The notes under the pieces are model-generated. The model worked only from the letters and a program-made list of their open reading frames with translations. It was not told where the DNA came from and made no database searches. Shown piece after piece: positions 11,098-23,400 of a stretch of DNA of 64,000 nt; position 1 is the stretch's first letter; each line of letters opens with the position of its first letter. Where the stretch lies: assembly GCF_932274485.2 (NCBI RefSeq), contig NC_065879.2, positions 41,534,436 through 41,598,435 of the forward strand, in the 5' to 3' direction. A program made the translations under genes and the position numbers. This DNA is from Patella vulgata. Lineage: Eukaryota > Mollusca > Gastropoda > Patellidae.

Positions 11098-12145
11098 CAC
11101 TGATATTATATGGAAGGGTATCACTGCCAATATTAAATGCTGTGCTAAAATGTCTTTTTCATTGAATATGTGTAAAAGTTACAATGTGCAAAGTCCTAAT
11201 ACCGGTATTGATGAAGTCAAAATACCTCTAAGGGCAAAGTTAAATGTAAAACGTCAAATGCAATGTGTAAAATGTGAAATGTTTTATTTGAAAATGCTGT
11301 TTTTTGAGCTGTCTACAATTTACAAATCCCTCATTACATTTTATATTTGCGCTGTGTCGCATCACAGTCGTCCTTCACGCTTTCTACATAGCATCTTACG
11401 CAGAGCACTAAGTTGGATATGCAAATGTAGGATATCTCTAAATGTCAGTATAGGGTAATGAACTTTAATCCATTTTTTTATTTATTTTTTTTAAAACAAG
11501 TATATATGCATTGTGCCCAACAAATAATGAATATACTTAAAGAGAGGAATGGGTATACATGAACGTACTTTTCACTGATATGTAACCTGATATCTGGAAT
11601 TTAGTATTATGACCCGTATTTTGACATTGCATACCATACCCCCCCCCCCCTTTCCCGTAATCATGTTAATATAGTTTAGTACCATTCAAATCCGATCGGT
11701 TTTCAAGGTAAGTAAATTTCTTATACTGTGCCAGGTTCACTTCCTCTTATTGTGTTCTGGCTTATAGTGTATCAGGTTGATCTTGGCTTCGTTTCCGTAT
11801 ATATTAATAAAGCACGTGATATCCTACATTTGCATATCAAACTTAGTGCTCTGCGTAAGATGCTATGTAGAAAGCGTGAAGGACAACTGTGATGCGGCAG
11901 AGTACAAATGTAAAGAGGGAAATGTAAAATGTAGACAGGTCGAAAAACAGCATTTTCCAATAAAACATTTCACATTTGACACATTGCATTTGATGTTTTA
12001 CATTTAACTTTGCCCTTAGAGGTATTTTGACTTTATAATTACCGGTATTAGGATTTTGTACATTGTACTTTTTACACAATCAACGGAAAAGACATTTTAG
12101 TAGAGCATTTAATTTTGGCAGCGATACCTTTCCATAATATTCGTG
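11098..12145. mobile_element. Foldback element with ~330 bp inverted arms
   Basis: The arms 11098-11437 and 11817-12145 are inverted copies, roughly 85-90% alike by eye, around a ~380 bp loop with a poly-C tract near 11640. The outer ends share ATATTATGGAAAGGTATC. ORFs in both arms are mirror images of each other, show no known domain and are treated as repeat shadows. The superfamily is unknown. Confidence 0.75.
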
Positions 12146-12960
12146 GTCAGGTATCATGATCGATGGCTCCTATACAAGAATAGTCAATCAGTTCCTGCAT
12201 ATTTGAAAAAAAAAACATTTTCAAAAAAATGACCTGTATATAGGGTTTCCAATGTATAATTCTTTCTAGAACACCTGGTATTACGTTTCAATTAACCGAG
12301 CAGTCCTACAGTACACAGAGAGGTTCCAATCCCAATGGGTTATAATAATTATAATGTCCAATACTCCTGCACATATGCACCACGACCTTGTGGTTGAGAG
12401 CGGCATGGACGTGTCAAGGTCTTTGTCGGCGTAGTTAGGGTGGTAGTACGCATCTAGTACGCATCTACTTCACTGTCCCAACTATCATTTAGTTCTCATC
12501 ACGCTTTTCCACCACGACCTCGCTAGGCGGTTATGGTGCCGTCGTAATATATCCCGTTCTCCACGTTCCTACCATGACCCGGTGGCAACGTGGTTTAGCG
12601 CGGTGGGGACGTACAGGCGTGGTAATGACGCAGCGAAGACTATGAGCCGGGGTGTGCGCGTAGTGAGAACGTGAACAAGGATGAATATTTCTTCGACTCT
12701 GCGAGTAGGCCTACTAGTTGCCTTCACACTAGAGGAGCGTAGAGAGTGGGGCAGCGGCCCCTCTAGCTTTCGGGCAATCTGACTTTTCGGGAGAACGGGT
12801 CAAGTGAAAACAAAAATTATTATTTCATCTAGTTGGCAAAATAAAGTGCCCGAAATCTAATAAAACTCTAATTTTACTTTTCTATTAATTGAATACCAAG
12901 AGTTCGTACTGAACTGATGATTGATTAATGCATTAGTCACTTTGCTTTGTGCGACAATTT
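12146..12960. other. Stretch without a supported gene
   Basis: It contains a GC-richer block (about 12360-12720) with repeated phrases like CCACGACC and GTGGTAATGACG and no useful ORF. I see no splice-framed coding segment. Confidence 0.4.
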
Positions 12961-13930
12961 TCGGGCAACGATCTGATTGGATGGTTGGAATTCAGGTCGG
13001 CAGAGAGTGGGATTTCGGTTACAAACCGATTGGAAACTTTGAAGTTGCTTAATTCACGGGCTAGAATAGCAGAAAAACGCATCTGCGGCGGTTAAATTTT
13101 CTAAATTGTCTTGGGGAACGCGAAGCCCCCTATACCCTGCTAAGATTGACTGGTTGTTTGGGATTTGGGATTCGGATAAGTCACCTAAGGTACATGTAGG
13201 CAATATTGGGCCACATTGAAGTTGCTGAATTCCCGGGCTGGAAGCTGTTAAATTTTCAATATTTTCTCCTGGCTCGTACACGTATGCATCACAGGGTCAT
13301 CTTATGTATAAATTTATCTGATATTTCTAGATTTATCTTGGTAAGAGGACACCGGCTTCTGGTTATTAAAAAAGTCACGTCATGGTCCAAATATATAAAT
13401 AATGAGTTACTCCAACTTTGAAGTTGCTTAATTCATGGGCTAGAATAGCAGCAAAACGCATTTGTTGCCGTTAAATTTTCTCGGGGAACGCGAGGCCGCC
13501 ATACCCCGTTACAAATGACTGGATGTTTGGGATTTGGGATTCGGGTAAGTCATCTAAGGTAGGCAATATTGGACCACATTGGAGTTGCTGTATTTACGGG
13601 CTGGAATAGCAGGAAAACGCGTTTGCGGCTGTTAAATTTTCAAAATTTTCTCCAGACGGTCTCATCTCCGTGGACTGTAAACGATTGATTTGTTGATTGG
13701 AATTGGAGTTGCTATATTCACGGGCTATAGTGAGGGCGAGGCTACACGGTAAGATCTCGAAGACAACTGTAACCCGGAATCTTTTCGGGAATTTCAGGAC
13801 TGCCCCACCACGAAATTTATCTGATATTTCTAGATTTATCTTGGTAAGAGGACACCTGCGAAGCGTGATACGGCCTTCATAGAAGGCTTGTGGTTATTAA
13901 AAAAAAATTAAAAGTCACGTCATGGTCCAA
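12960..13930. repeat. Dispersed repeat with ~370 bp internal periodicity
   Basis: The phrase GAAGTTGCTTAATTCACGGGCTAGAATAGCAG recurs in variants near 13040, 13415, 13575 and 13705, followed by GATTTGGGATTCGG...AAGTCA and by TTATCTTGGTAAGAGGACAC. The same phrases occur inverted at 34555-34990, so this is a dispersed family and not a local duplication. Confidence 0.65.
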
Positions 13931-13985
13931 ATGTATAAATAATGAATTACACCAACCATATATTTATCGTTGATTTATACGTATA

Positions 13986-14250
13986 CAGGGGGTTGGATGA
14001 CCGAATGGTTAGCACGTGCGCGCTGTATCATAAGGTCTGTCATTGAGTCAACTGGCGTGGTTTCGATTCCCCGATTGTACTTGACATGGAGTAGGGTCGC
14101 CTGTCCAACCTTGGGGGTTTTCTCCTGTTCCTCCGGTTTCCTCCCACTGCTAAAGACCCCTACGCGTAAGCGAATTATTGAAATAAAATTGAACCATGTG
14201 TTAGTCCCGAAATGGCCTGGTTTGTGTCGAGTGGACGTTAAACCCCATAC
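13986..14250 (+). mobile_element. SINE family B copy
   Basis: The tRNA-like head (GGTTGGATGACCGAATGGTTAG) is followed by GTTTCGATTCCCC, a conserved body (GTCGCCTGTCCAACC, CCTCCGGTTTCC, GACCCCTACGCG), and the tail GAGTGGACGTTAAACCCCAT. Other copies lie at 47094, 57697 and 59717. Confidence 0.75.
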
Positions 14251-14579
14251 TAATAGTATTATTAGTATACTTATTCAACCAGGACGTTACCCGAACGCAA
14301 GTGGACCGGACCATTAGCCCATGTCAGTTGTTTCGCCTGCTATATTTTCTGCTATTTACTCATTTCTAAAACTATATTTTTGACGATGGGGATAAAGAAA
14401 TGCTTTTAAAACATTTTCTTATAACGCTGACTCCATCCGGGTTAACTGGTAACGTGGTGTAAATAACGCATTGGCAATCGGCAATTTTATATTTTTCAGA
14501 CAAATCTACACACGTATCACCCTTTTCAGCCATCCTTGAACTATCCCGACCGTGCTCTATCGCATGGTACGGCTGGGAG

Positions 14580-15120
14580 GTCACAATTTATTTCCAATTT
14601 TCCCTTATCGGGCCGTAACTTTCTGGATTATGGACCGTGGTTGTACGAGAAAAATCACGTTTTTAACTTGTTGATCCTCTAGAGGTAGCAATTTTTATCT
14701 TCTTTTCAAAATCGTTCAAATATATCACCGTTACACCATAATTATGGTTTTGAGTCCAAATTTCCTGAAAATCGGACCGAAACTTCCTGTCAAATTGCCG
14801 CTCCCCTTTACGCAAATAGTGTAAAAGTATGTAATACCAAGGTTGTAACATTTTTTATCCGATTTCGATGAAACGTAAAACAAGTGTTGGGGGAGTTCAA
14901 GTTTGGTGCGCATCGGACATTCCGTTCTAGAGTTATGCCAAATGCCTTTTACGCAAAATGTGAAATATGAATGAAGTTTGTGGACCTCCCAGAGGCGACA
15001 ATTTTTGTCCGATTCATGTTATAAAAATTAAACTATGTGTTGAGGATCAAAAGTTCTTGATGAGTTTCACTTTGGTACGCATGTGACCTTCTTTTGTAGA
15101 GCTTTAGCCCCTGCAATAGA
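14580..15120 (+). repeat. Diverged relative of the 6.2-8.3 kb repeat
   Basis: It shares phrases such as GTAACTT.CTG.ATTATGG, GTACGA.AAAATCACGTTTTTA and ATATCACCGTTACACC with the tandem units of the cyclase intron 3 element, but is clearly more diverged and not tandemly arrayed. Confidence 0.65.
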
Positions 15121-15805
15121 ATGTTAGAACAACTCTATCCCGCCGTGTTTTAATATATCAGCCAATATGTCATAGATACAACGGAAATGAGATGACATGA
15201 AATATTCGACTGCTCAGTAAAGTCAACTAATCTTAACCCAGGGATGAATATAGAGCAGAGTAGGGTTTTTTTTTTCTTCTGAAAGTCTACGTTTTACTTC
15301 TAGAGTCTCACTTGTATGTTAAAATCAGGTCTCTTCCAGTTACGTCACTGTATCTAACTGAATAGTTACATGCGTGTAATAGCCTGGAGAAAAGGGTACT
15401 TGCCCCCCACTCCGCAGGGCCTGCCATTATATAGGTGTCGACATTGTGAAGCATGGCTTCCAGGGTGCTGGATATAGAAGCCTGATACGCCAACTTGATA
15501 ATCTAGACCTCACGCATACCGCTTTACTATCTTTTTTTTAAACAACTAAAAATGACTTTAATTTGCGTTAGGAACGTGCAAACAAAGAAATATGGTGGTA
15601 ACTAATGTAATTTGGGTTGAAATATTGGATTATATGGGTAGATTTGGTTGGGTTTGGCTAATTCGTGCTAACCGTACACATAGATAGCACTTCCAATCGA
15701 AGGACGAAGGAAGGGAGAAGTCGTGATAAATAATCTCGTGTTCTCGGCGAGAGATTCTTCGGTTCTCGCTCTGTATCCCCGCGCTCTCGCCTTAGACAGT
15801 TTAAA
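15121..15805. other. Stretch without a supported gene; possible promoter at its right end
   Basis: Nothing coding is seen. The last ~100 bases (15730-15805) are rich in TCTCGC/CGCGCTCTCGCC and precede a YY1-like AAAATGGCGGC start, which would suit a TATA-less promoter. Confidence 0.3.
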
Positions 15806-15915
15806 ATGGCGGCAACAGGCTTCCATAGGTTTAAATTGGTATTTATTACCGGTTTTGAAATTGGTCGCAGGGGAGACATTCCTCACGGGGTCAATCACTT
15901 TGAATTGCACATGAC
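15806..15915 (+). CDS. Candidate first coding exon of an unrecognised gene
   Basis: ATG lies in AAAATGGCGGC, a YY1-like start context typical of short-leader housekeeping transcripts. The frame encodes MAATGFHRFKLVFITGFEIG then RRGDIPHGVNHF...HM and runs into a strong GTGAGT donor in phase 2. I do not recognise the protein and could not find a joining exon downstream on the plus strand before the GGT gene. It may be a chance frame or a relic. Confidence 0.3.
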
Positions 15916-16340
15916 GTGAGTATTTTTAATAAAACTAAGAAATATCACGAACTAATTTTTCATCATCCTAGGTCAGTGCTTATGTGGAGACTTAACCTCT
16001 CCCCCAAATTCTTAAACATAACTCTCCCCCAAATTCTTAAACCTAACACGCGGTTTTGAAAACCTGCCATTCGACTGACATCTATTCTTGGATAGTATCT
16101 TAAATAGTTGAACTTGAATATATTATTTACATATATTTGTAGTCGATTATCGGCTAAGTTATTAACGAAAATACATATTATTATTATTTCATAATGACTG
16201 ACCTTTCACACTATTATAACAATCCACACTATGCGCTTTTCTTGACTATTCTTCATTGATGTCACAATGGATCCCGGATATAACGTTGTAAGGAACACCA
16301 CACTCGTCATAAATGGTGTTACAGTATTATTATTACATAG

Positions 16341-16714
16341 CGAAATGAAATGAAATGGGGTTTAACGTCATACTGCTCTGCTCCTATACTGGGCTAATGA
16401 AGACGGGCATACGCCATACAGTATGCGATGAGGGAAATTTTGCCAGGGCAGCGGCACTATCGCCTACTCTTATATCGAATTCCAGCTGCCAATGGATCTT
16501 GAACGTGCATTCCAATGTATACACGGGACCTCGGTTTTTCGTCTCCTCCGAAGGACTAGACAACTGTTCTTGTCAGGCCCTCCGTTCTGCACCACTGACA
16601 AGGGGAAACCACGTCGAAAAATCCAGATAAACTTTCTCGGCCAATCCAGGGATCGAACACCCGACCTCCAGGCTAGCGAGCCAGCGTCTTAACCACCTAG
16701 CCACCGTGGCTCCC
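16341..16714 (-). mobile_element. SINE family A, full copy with target duplication
   Basis: The tRNA-derived head at the right end reads, on the minus strand, GGGAGCCACGGTGGCTAGG, with box A (TGGCTAGGTGG) and box B (GTTCGATCC). The tail is at the left end. It is flanked by an 11 bp direct repeat TTATTACATAG (16330-16340 and 16715-16725), which fixes both borders and shows LINE-type target-primed insertion. Confidence 0.9.
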
Positions 16715-16764
16715 TTATTACATAGCAGATATTAGCCCATATTATTATATAGCCCAGATTCAAT

Positions 16765-17930
16765 TATAGAGTGTTCGAGTGTGCGGAAGCGTATAGGGGT
16801 CATGCAAAATTTTGTAGAAAATCTCGAGATCCTGCGATCCTGTGATACTTTCTCGAAATCCCGTGATCACCTGATAATTTTCTCGAGATCTCAATGTAAT
16901 GTTCTCGAAATCTCCTGCGTTAATGTTCTCGAGATATTGACATCCTGTGTAAATTTTCTCGAGATCCCGAATTAATATGAAACCTTATTATGATAGTGTC
17001 TCCACGTTGTGATGCAACCATTGGCTCAATACTTCGCACCAAATTTGATAAAAAAAAATACTCTAACATTTGTTACAAAGGAAAACTACTAACTAATGAA
17101 AGAATAAACGGACAATCGATAGTGTACCCATGATTTACACTAAATTTGAAATATGGTTAAAATCGTTAGGGTTCATCGTCTTATGGCCCAAATACTTCAC
17201 ACCAAATATGAAATTCATAACCCTACCTGGTTAGCTTTAATGTGTGAAGCTTTGAATTACAGATATGCCTGTTAAATTATTTCAATTTAATGTTTGGGCG
17301 ACGTTTAATAGAAAATGTAATTTGTTGCATGGTTTTCAGACCATATTTTGTTTTAGAATAAAGCTAGACACAGAGTATATTGTCTTGTGCCACAAATGCT
17401 TCGGAGCAGATTTTAAATAAAATCTTGTTATATCTCTGGGACAGAAAACCTTATATTGCGGAAATTAACAGGGGTCATCCTTGTCGCGGAACACTGAATT
17501 TCAAAAATCCGTTAAAAACAAGGTTTTCAAAGAATAGAGAGTATAACTCCGGAACGGAAGATCGCTAACCATTGAATATCAATAAAGTTCATGAGAGGGT
17601 AACTCTCGAAAAGAAGTTTGCCGAGTACTGAAAATCGAAAGGTCCTATTGCTTCACACCACATTTGAAAAACATAATCAGTTAAAAACTGTAGTCTCTAT
17701 TGCGTTAACAAGTTTTTCGGATAAGGGGAATAACCCCAGAACGGTAAGATGCAGCTCCAATGCTTTACACTAAATTTGAAACAAATCCGTTAAAAACTGT
17801 AGGCTCTATCGTGCTATTAAGGTTTTCGGGAAAGTGTGTGTGTGTGGGGGGGGGGCGGTAAACTCCGAAACGACAGGTTGTGGGGCGCTGAAAATACGTT
17901 AAATCTATGCGCACACATAAAAATAATCGA
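16765..17930. repeat. Degenerate tandem repeats (CTCGAGA-type, then ~150 bp units)
   Basis: 16800-16975 repeats the phrase TTTTCTCGAGATC about six times with decay. From about 17150 the phrase TTCACACCAAATTTGAAA...GTTAAAAACTGTAG...GGGTAACTCCGAAACG recurs with a period near 150 bp. A poly-G tract lies near 17848. No gene is seen. Confidence 0.55.
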
Positions 17931-20308
17931 TATCTCGAGAAAATTACGAAGATAAATAATAGGATTTGTACACACTATTTAGTTGCTTTTCCAAGCTTGT
18001 CTCTTAACTTAAGGAAGTTGTTTGACATCCATGTTCTAATATCCCCAATGCAACATTCTAGCTGGGATTAAGATGGGTTAAAGTTGGAAGAAGACCTGAA
18101 GAATAAATACAACTGGGTAACATCTGGGGTCGTCTAGAGTATCGCGCTTCGGGCTCTAGCTGGCCCATCACCTATGGCTTGCGGTCGTTGTTTCCGTCCC
18201 TGGTTTAACAATATGTGGCTTGGGGATAGGGAGTCTTAAATACCTCGTAGATTTACTCCGGGTGCTCTGGTTTCCTCCCTTTGGGAAAGAAACCTGTGCA
18301 TGCGCTGATGCACTGAATATACTAAAATAAGACTTGTCTGCTGGTGGAAGCAGACGTTAAATCCTACGAACTACATCTCATGTTACTACATACAAAAACC
18401 CTTGAATAGGCAAAAGGTAGATTAAGATGCTGATTAATGAGAAAAATAGATATTGTACAAAGTACTGTTTAATCTTCGTTTGCAAATATTTTGATATATT
18501 GTCATTATTTCGTAAGGGAAGTCCTTACCCCGCAAATCACGAATATTGAGTAAGATTTAGCCGAAAATGTACATTTTAACAATTTATATATGGGACTTTA
18601 TTCGGTTCCTGTTCACGGAATTCAACCTGTTTGATTTGAGTAAAGCAAAAAATAATTGATTTGTTTATTGGTTCTTGGTCGAGATATAATTTAAGATAAA
18701 AACTAACTAAAATCGGTACACAAACGGAGTTCTGCTAAATATTAAAAACGAAAAGTATGTCCCATCACTAATCGCACTACACACAAGATCATCCCAGTTC
18801 AATTCTTTGTGTTGTTGTTTATTACAAATTTAAAGTTCAATAAATAATACATGATATTATGGACAGGGCATAACATAAAAGTTATTGTATTTAAAACAAT
18901 TTCATACAACTCTTTTAAAGTACCAGTTTTGGACGCTAGGCCATTTTGGAGCATAAAGTGACAAAGGGTAATCAAAATACTATACACTGGTATGCGCGAC
19001 ACAAATTTTACATTGCTAAATTTTTTAATAGACCCGAATTACAAAAGCAGCAAGAAGCTTGGTGCAGTATTTTAGCGATATAGGAATGTCTTGCAAACTA
19101 CAATATTGTGAAAGTATATACACGAATATTAGTCCAAAAATGGTCCAGTTCCCGTTCAGTAGATACAAAGTTATGGTGAATTAAAATTTCATCGATCTAC
19201 TTGTATGCTTCAGGCGCATAACAAGACGACGTCATCGTTCATAGCTCTGGTGGGCCCAGTTTAAATCCGATTGAATTCAAGCCGGGAAATGATCTATCAT
19301 TGGTATTTTAATTTCTTAATTAAATTTTAAATAATCAATGGGAGTACATATTAAACTTGTATTAATCGAAAATACAAATGACGTATTGAGCCTTTAACTA
19401 ACACGACACTAATCTTTAAAATAAGTAAAATGGGGCAAACTTTTTATGAAACTATTTTCTGGTTTCAAATTGACTGCGAATAGATTTATGAAGCACGGCA
19501 ACATATTATACAAAACATTTCTACGTGGTTTGTTTGAGATGAAAATATATGTATTTTAAGATAAGAATTTCGTTTGCTTGGTAATACAACGAGGGTTGTT
19601 TTTATCCACACTGTCCTTTGTTAATCCCCATTAATGCAGCAGCAATTCAAGATGACACGCACCGGTATATAAGATATGTATTCATATCATTATTTTTCTG
19701 GGTTTATTCTCATTCCAGTGTAGTATCGAGTTTATTAATGTCTTGTTGTAGTAGTTCACAAATACATAATGAAAAATGAATATATTGACAATTTTAGTTA
19801 AATTACTACAATCTGGACGGAGTTGATTATGGGCTTACCATATGAATGAATGTCCAAATAATGGTTTATGTAACATTTGAAGCCAGAAAAAAAGACCTAA
19901 AATAGGCAGATTTAATTCTTACATAATGCATCTTTACGTATTGAAATAATGGCTAAAGACATTTCTGCATTAAATACTGTTTCAACCATTAAGGAACGCG
20001 AAGGTTTACTTACCAATTGCCACTCATGCAAAATACTTAGCAAATCGGGTTGTAATTCATCTAGCCGTTAAGCGAAAGATGTCAAAAACCACTATAGTTT
20101 CCCCTGTATGCAGGGAATCTATCGATGTTGTTTAGCAGATTTCTTTCATGTAAACAAATTTAAATAAACTAAATTTCCTTGAAGGTGTAGGAGAATTGGA
20201 AAGCATTTGAAAATGGTAGGCGGACAAGTATGAAATGTCATGAAATGTCTGGTCCGTTGGCCAGATGAGCTAACAAAAACACTAATGCGGAGAAGAAATA
20301 TACTCATT
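17931..20308. other. Intergenic stretch, possible old SINE at 18130-18370
   Basis: 18130-18370 resembles a diverged SINE: it has TGGTTTAAC, GTGCTCTGGTTTCCTCCC and an end reading GCAGACGTTAAATCC, like the family B tail. The rest shows no coding or repeat structure that I can support. Confidence 0.35.
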
Positions 20309-20324
20309 TTTATTTTCTATTTTT

Positions 20325-20492
20325 CTATATTTCTCTTTGAATTAAGCTGGCATGTCCACCTTTCCGTTCGTCAGAGAAAGCATCAATTTGGTGCGTTATA
20401 GGATTTTTGTAAACAGCCTGGATGTTGGACATATATCTATCTCTCTCCAATAACACATGACCGTACTTATTCTCTAATGCATCTAATATATT
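20325..20492 (-). CDS. GGT: GGT exon 12 (3' terminal)
   Basis: Acceptor TTTCAG. It encodes NILDALENKYGH, SNIQAVYKNP and DAFSDERKGGHASL before the stop, matching the human C-terminus [24 protein letters not shown]. An AATAAA lies at 20309-20314 (minus), only 11 bases after the stop, so a later signal may be used. Confidence 0.92.
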   Translation of the reverse strand, partial: NILDALENKYGHVLLERDRYMSNIQAVYKNPITHQIDAFSDERKGGHASLIQREI

Positions 20493-23400
20493 CTGAAATA
20501 TATGAAACAACATCAGTCATACACAAAGAGACAACAACAGTATGTTATTATAGTCTAGTATGATAACATAATCTATAGTGTAGTATGTTATCGTAGTGTA
20601 TGTAGTATGTTATCATGGTGCATGTAGTATGTTATCATAGTATATAGTATGTAGTATGTTATCATAATGTATGTTGTATGTTTGTAATACTATTTAGGTT
20701 ATTTTAATTCTATGAAAGGTGCTTTGTTTAATATATTGAAGTGGTTAAACTAATGGGTGACAACGAGAAATGGATTAAGTAGGTATTTTGCAAGATTCAA
20801 GTTTCTTAGACTAACTCACAGACAATTCCCGTCACCATCAATTGCTGGAAGTAGGGCAATATCGTCCAGGCATCTGGTGCATAGATCAGTACAATTAAAT
20901 AGAATAACATTGACGTAAAATGGTGCCCATACGAAACACTTACCCAAAATATTAATTGCCCCGTCCTAATAGCTGACACATCGATAATTTCTATATAAGA
21001 AAGAGCGAGGTTAAATTTCCCTTCAGACATCATTAGTATTCTCAGAAGGATGTTTGCACAGTCCCCTCGCCTGAGAGGCTGGGAAACATACATCATTTAG
21101 AGATCCTAGGAGAGACATCGTTCGGAGTTTTATTTTGGTTTTTTTCTAACAATATTTATTCAATATTAACATAATTGTAAAGTCATAATGTTCATTTATG
21201 GGATTTGAAAACAAGCCGGAGCTTATATAAATCCATTTCCCGTAATAAATTATTTACAGACATATAAATACATTGTTTATAAACATAATCACGAATTACA
21301 TACAGTAATAAATTACAAAAGCAAAACATATTTATTCTCACTTGATGAAAATGTACAAAATACTTAATATACAGAGGTTAATGTGGTTAGCGACACGATT
21401 TTCTCATGTTGATAGTTATGTCAACCTCGAGATGTAGATAGTAGAAAGGGAAAGGAAAGTAAAGTCTAAAACCTTGAACAGGTAACCAAAGTGGGAAGGT
21501 GTTACGTAGTTGACGATTGTCGTTGGATTCTAGTTAAAGTTATTGGTGGAAGCTTTCGGGGTGCAATGGGTATCACTAATCATTATAAAGACAGTCGAAC
21601 TTGACATTAATGTTCCTAGGGGAACATCATACCCACAGCCTCTTCGGTTTAGATGCGGGAATGGCTCTCGCCACAGAACACGCACTAAGTGATAAAGAAC
21701 TTATATTAAACTTATATTTAATGTCATAGCTGGGTGTGCAGTTTACTGTATGTAACCATTATGGACGTTATAAAGATATAAAAAAAACATAGTTAATCAA
21801 CAAAGTGTTCAAGAGTCAATTGATCTCTGAAGTTTTATACACAACGTGAAGTCAAAGTTAGTTCCGAATTAATCATAGTGTCACATTACCGCTTTTCGGT
21901 GCCGTGACGAAGGACAGTCACATCTGTCCCCGCAGTGTCACATGTTATTATAGTGAATACTATGTTATCATAGTGTATGTAGTATGTTATAATCAAAGAA
22001 GTGTAGTATGTAAAGTCGTTCAGTGCACCTGCACTACCACGTATAGGTACATATAGTTTCAACCTGAATGTCAGAAGCCGAAGCTAGCATGGGTATAGGC
22101 TACCAGCACAAACATCAGTCTAAAGTTCAAGATATGTATACGCTAATTGAACTAATTAAATGAACTATTTAAGTGGTATTGGGTGGTCTAGAAACTCGTG
22201 CACAATACCTGCCAATACTTGTAGCTAAATTGATTTGGATTCCACAGGTCAAAGCTTTTGAGATAAAGGCCACATGTACAGACTCCTCATGTTAAGTTGT
22301 TTAAACAATGGCAATCCTCAAATGAGAAAGGCCGTCTGGTGTTTCAGGGAGAGTAAGCGAATTGTGACAGCTTTGGCAGAAAAACTTAGCATAGAACTGT
22401 TGGGAGATCGAAGACGCATACCTAAATCCCGGGGTTCGACAATGTTAGCAAAAAGGATAACATACATTCACTATTCTATTAAAGTTCGGGGCTCGGGGTA
22501 TAGTGTTATCAAGAAGGTTAAGAAACATTTACTATGCTACTATTAGACAGCTTGGCGGTGTCGCGGTGTCACATCGTACCCAGTTTGAAATTCGAGTGAA
22601 TCCTCGTCGGTTACATATCTGTTTGGTTCATTGTTTTGGTATTGTGCCTATCGTATAACAGCATGTATGAGCGGTGATTAATTCCGCTGCTTTTTAAAAA
22701 AAAATATATATATTCTGTACGAAACTCTTTATTAGGGCGGTTATCAAGTTTATTAGATAAACCGTCGATATGATGTTGTATTTGGTATTTACATGGTGTG
22801 TACCCCTGGCTTGTAAATTGTAAAATATAGATAAAGTAAATTAAACATACATTATGCAAGAGCTAAATCTGTCTATTGCAGGTCTTTCTTTAGGCCTGAA
22901 ACATTATCTTAATTTTTAATTAGACATTAATTAACCTATCCAGACCAAAATCAACTCTAGATGGTATCGCTAGCCTGTGATCTTTAGTGGATTACTGCAT
23001 AACTTCCTTTCACGATTTAACGATTAAATGGATAATCGAGACGAAACTATGCTGTTTATCGTACTGACTTTAGTAATGATGATCAAGGCTGGCCGGAAAT
23101 TTCAACTGCTTAGTTCTCGGTTCATAGTGGATCAATTTGAATGAAATTTTCAGCAAATTGCCTTTACATTATCTAGTTTTTAACTATTATAGTGAGAACT
23201 GCCAACTCGTTATCGAATCTCCCATAATGTATCTTTAAAGATATAATTAGTATTTTGCTATCTTCGGAATAACAGGGATATACAAGACCAGAACTTTCTT
23301 CGACTGGAACAGTACCTCGATTAAATCAAGAGACCTTTTTGATATTCTTGAGAGCGGGGAATGTTCCACAAGCGAACCAGAAATGATCTTATGACCAGTC

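Noticed and set aside
11150-12079. Mirrored ~100 and ~80 residue ORFs (CKSYNVQSPNTG and CKKYNVQNPNTG)
   Set aside because: They are the two arms of the foldback element, with no known domain and divergence that ignores codon position.
20943-21083. Splice-framed open stretch (minus) in GGT intron 11
   Set aside because: It has good borders, but the encoded PLRRGDCANILL... matches no part of GGT, and exons 11 and 12 already join in phase.
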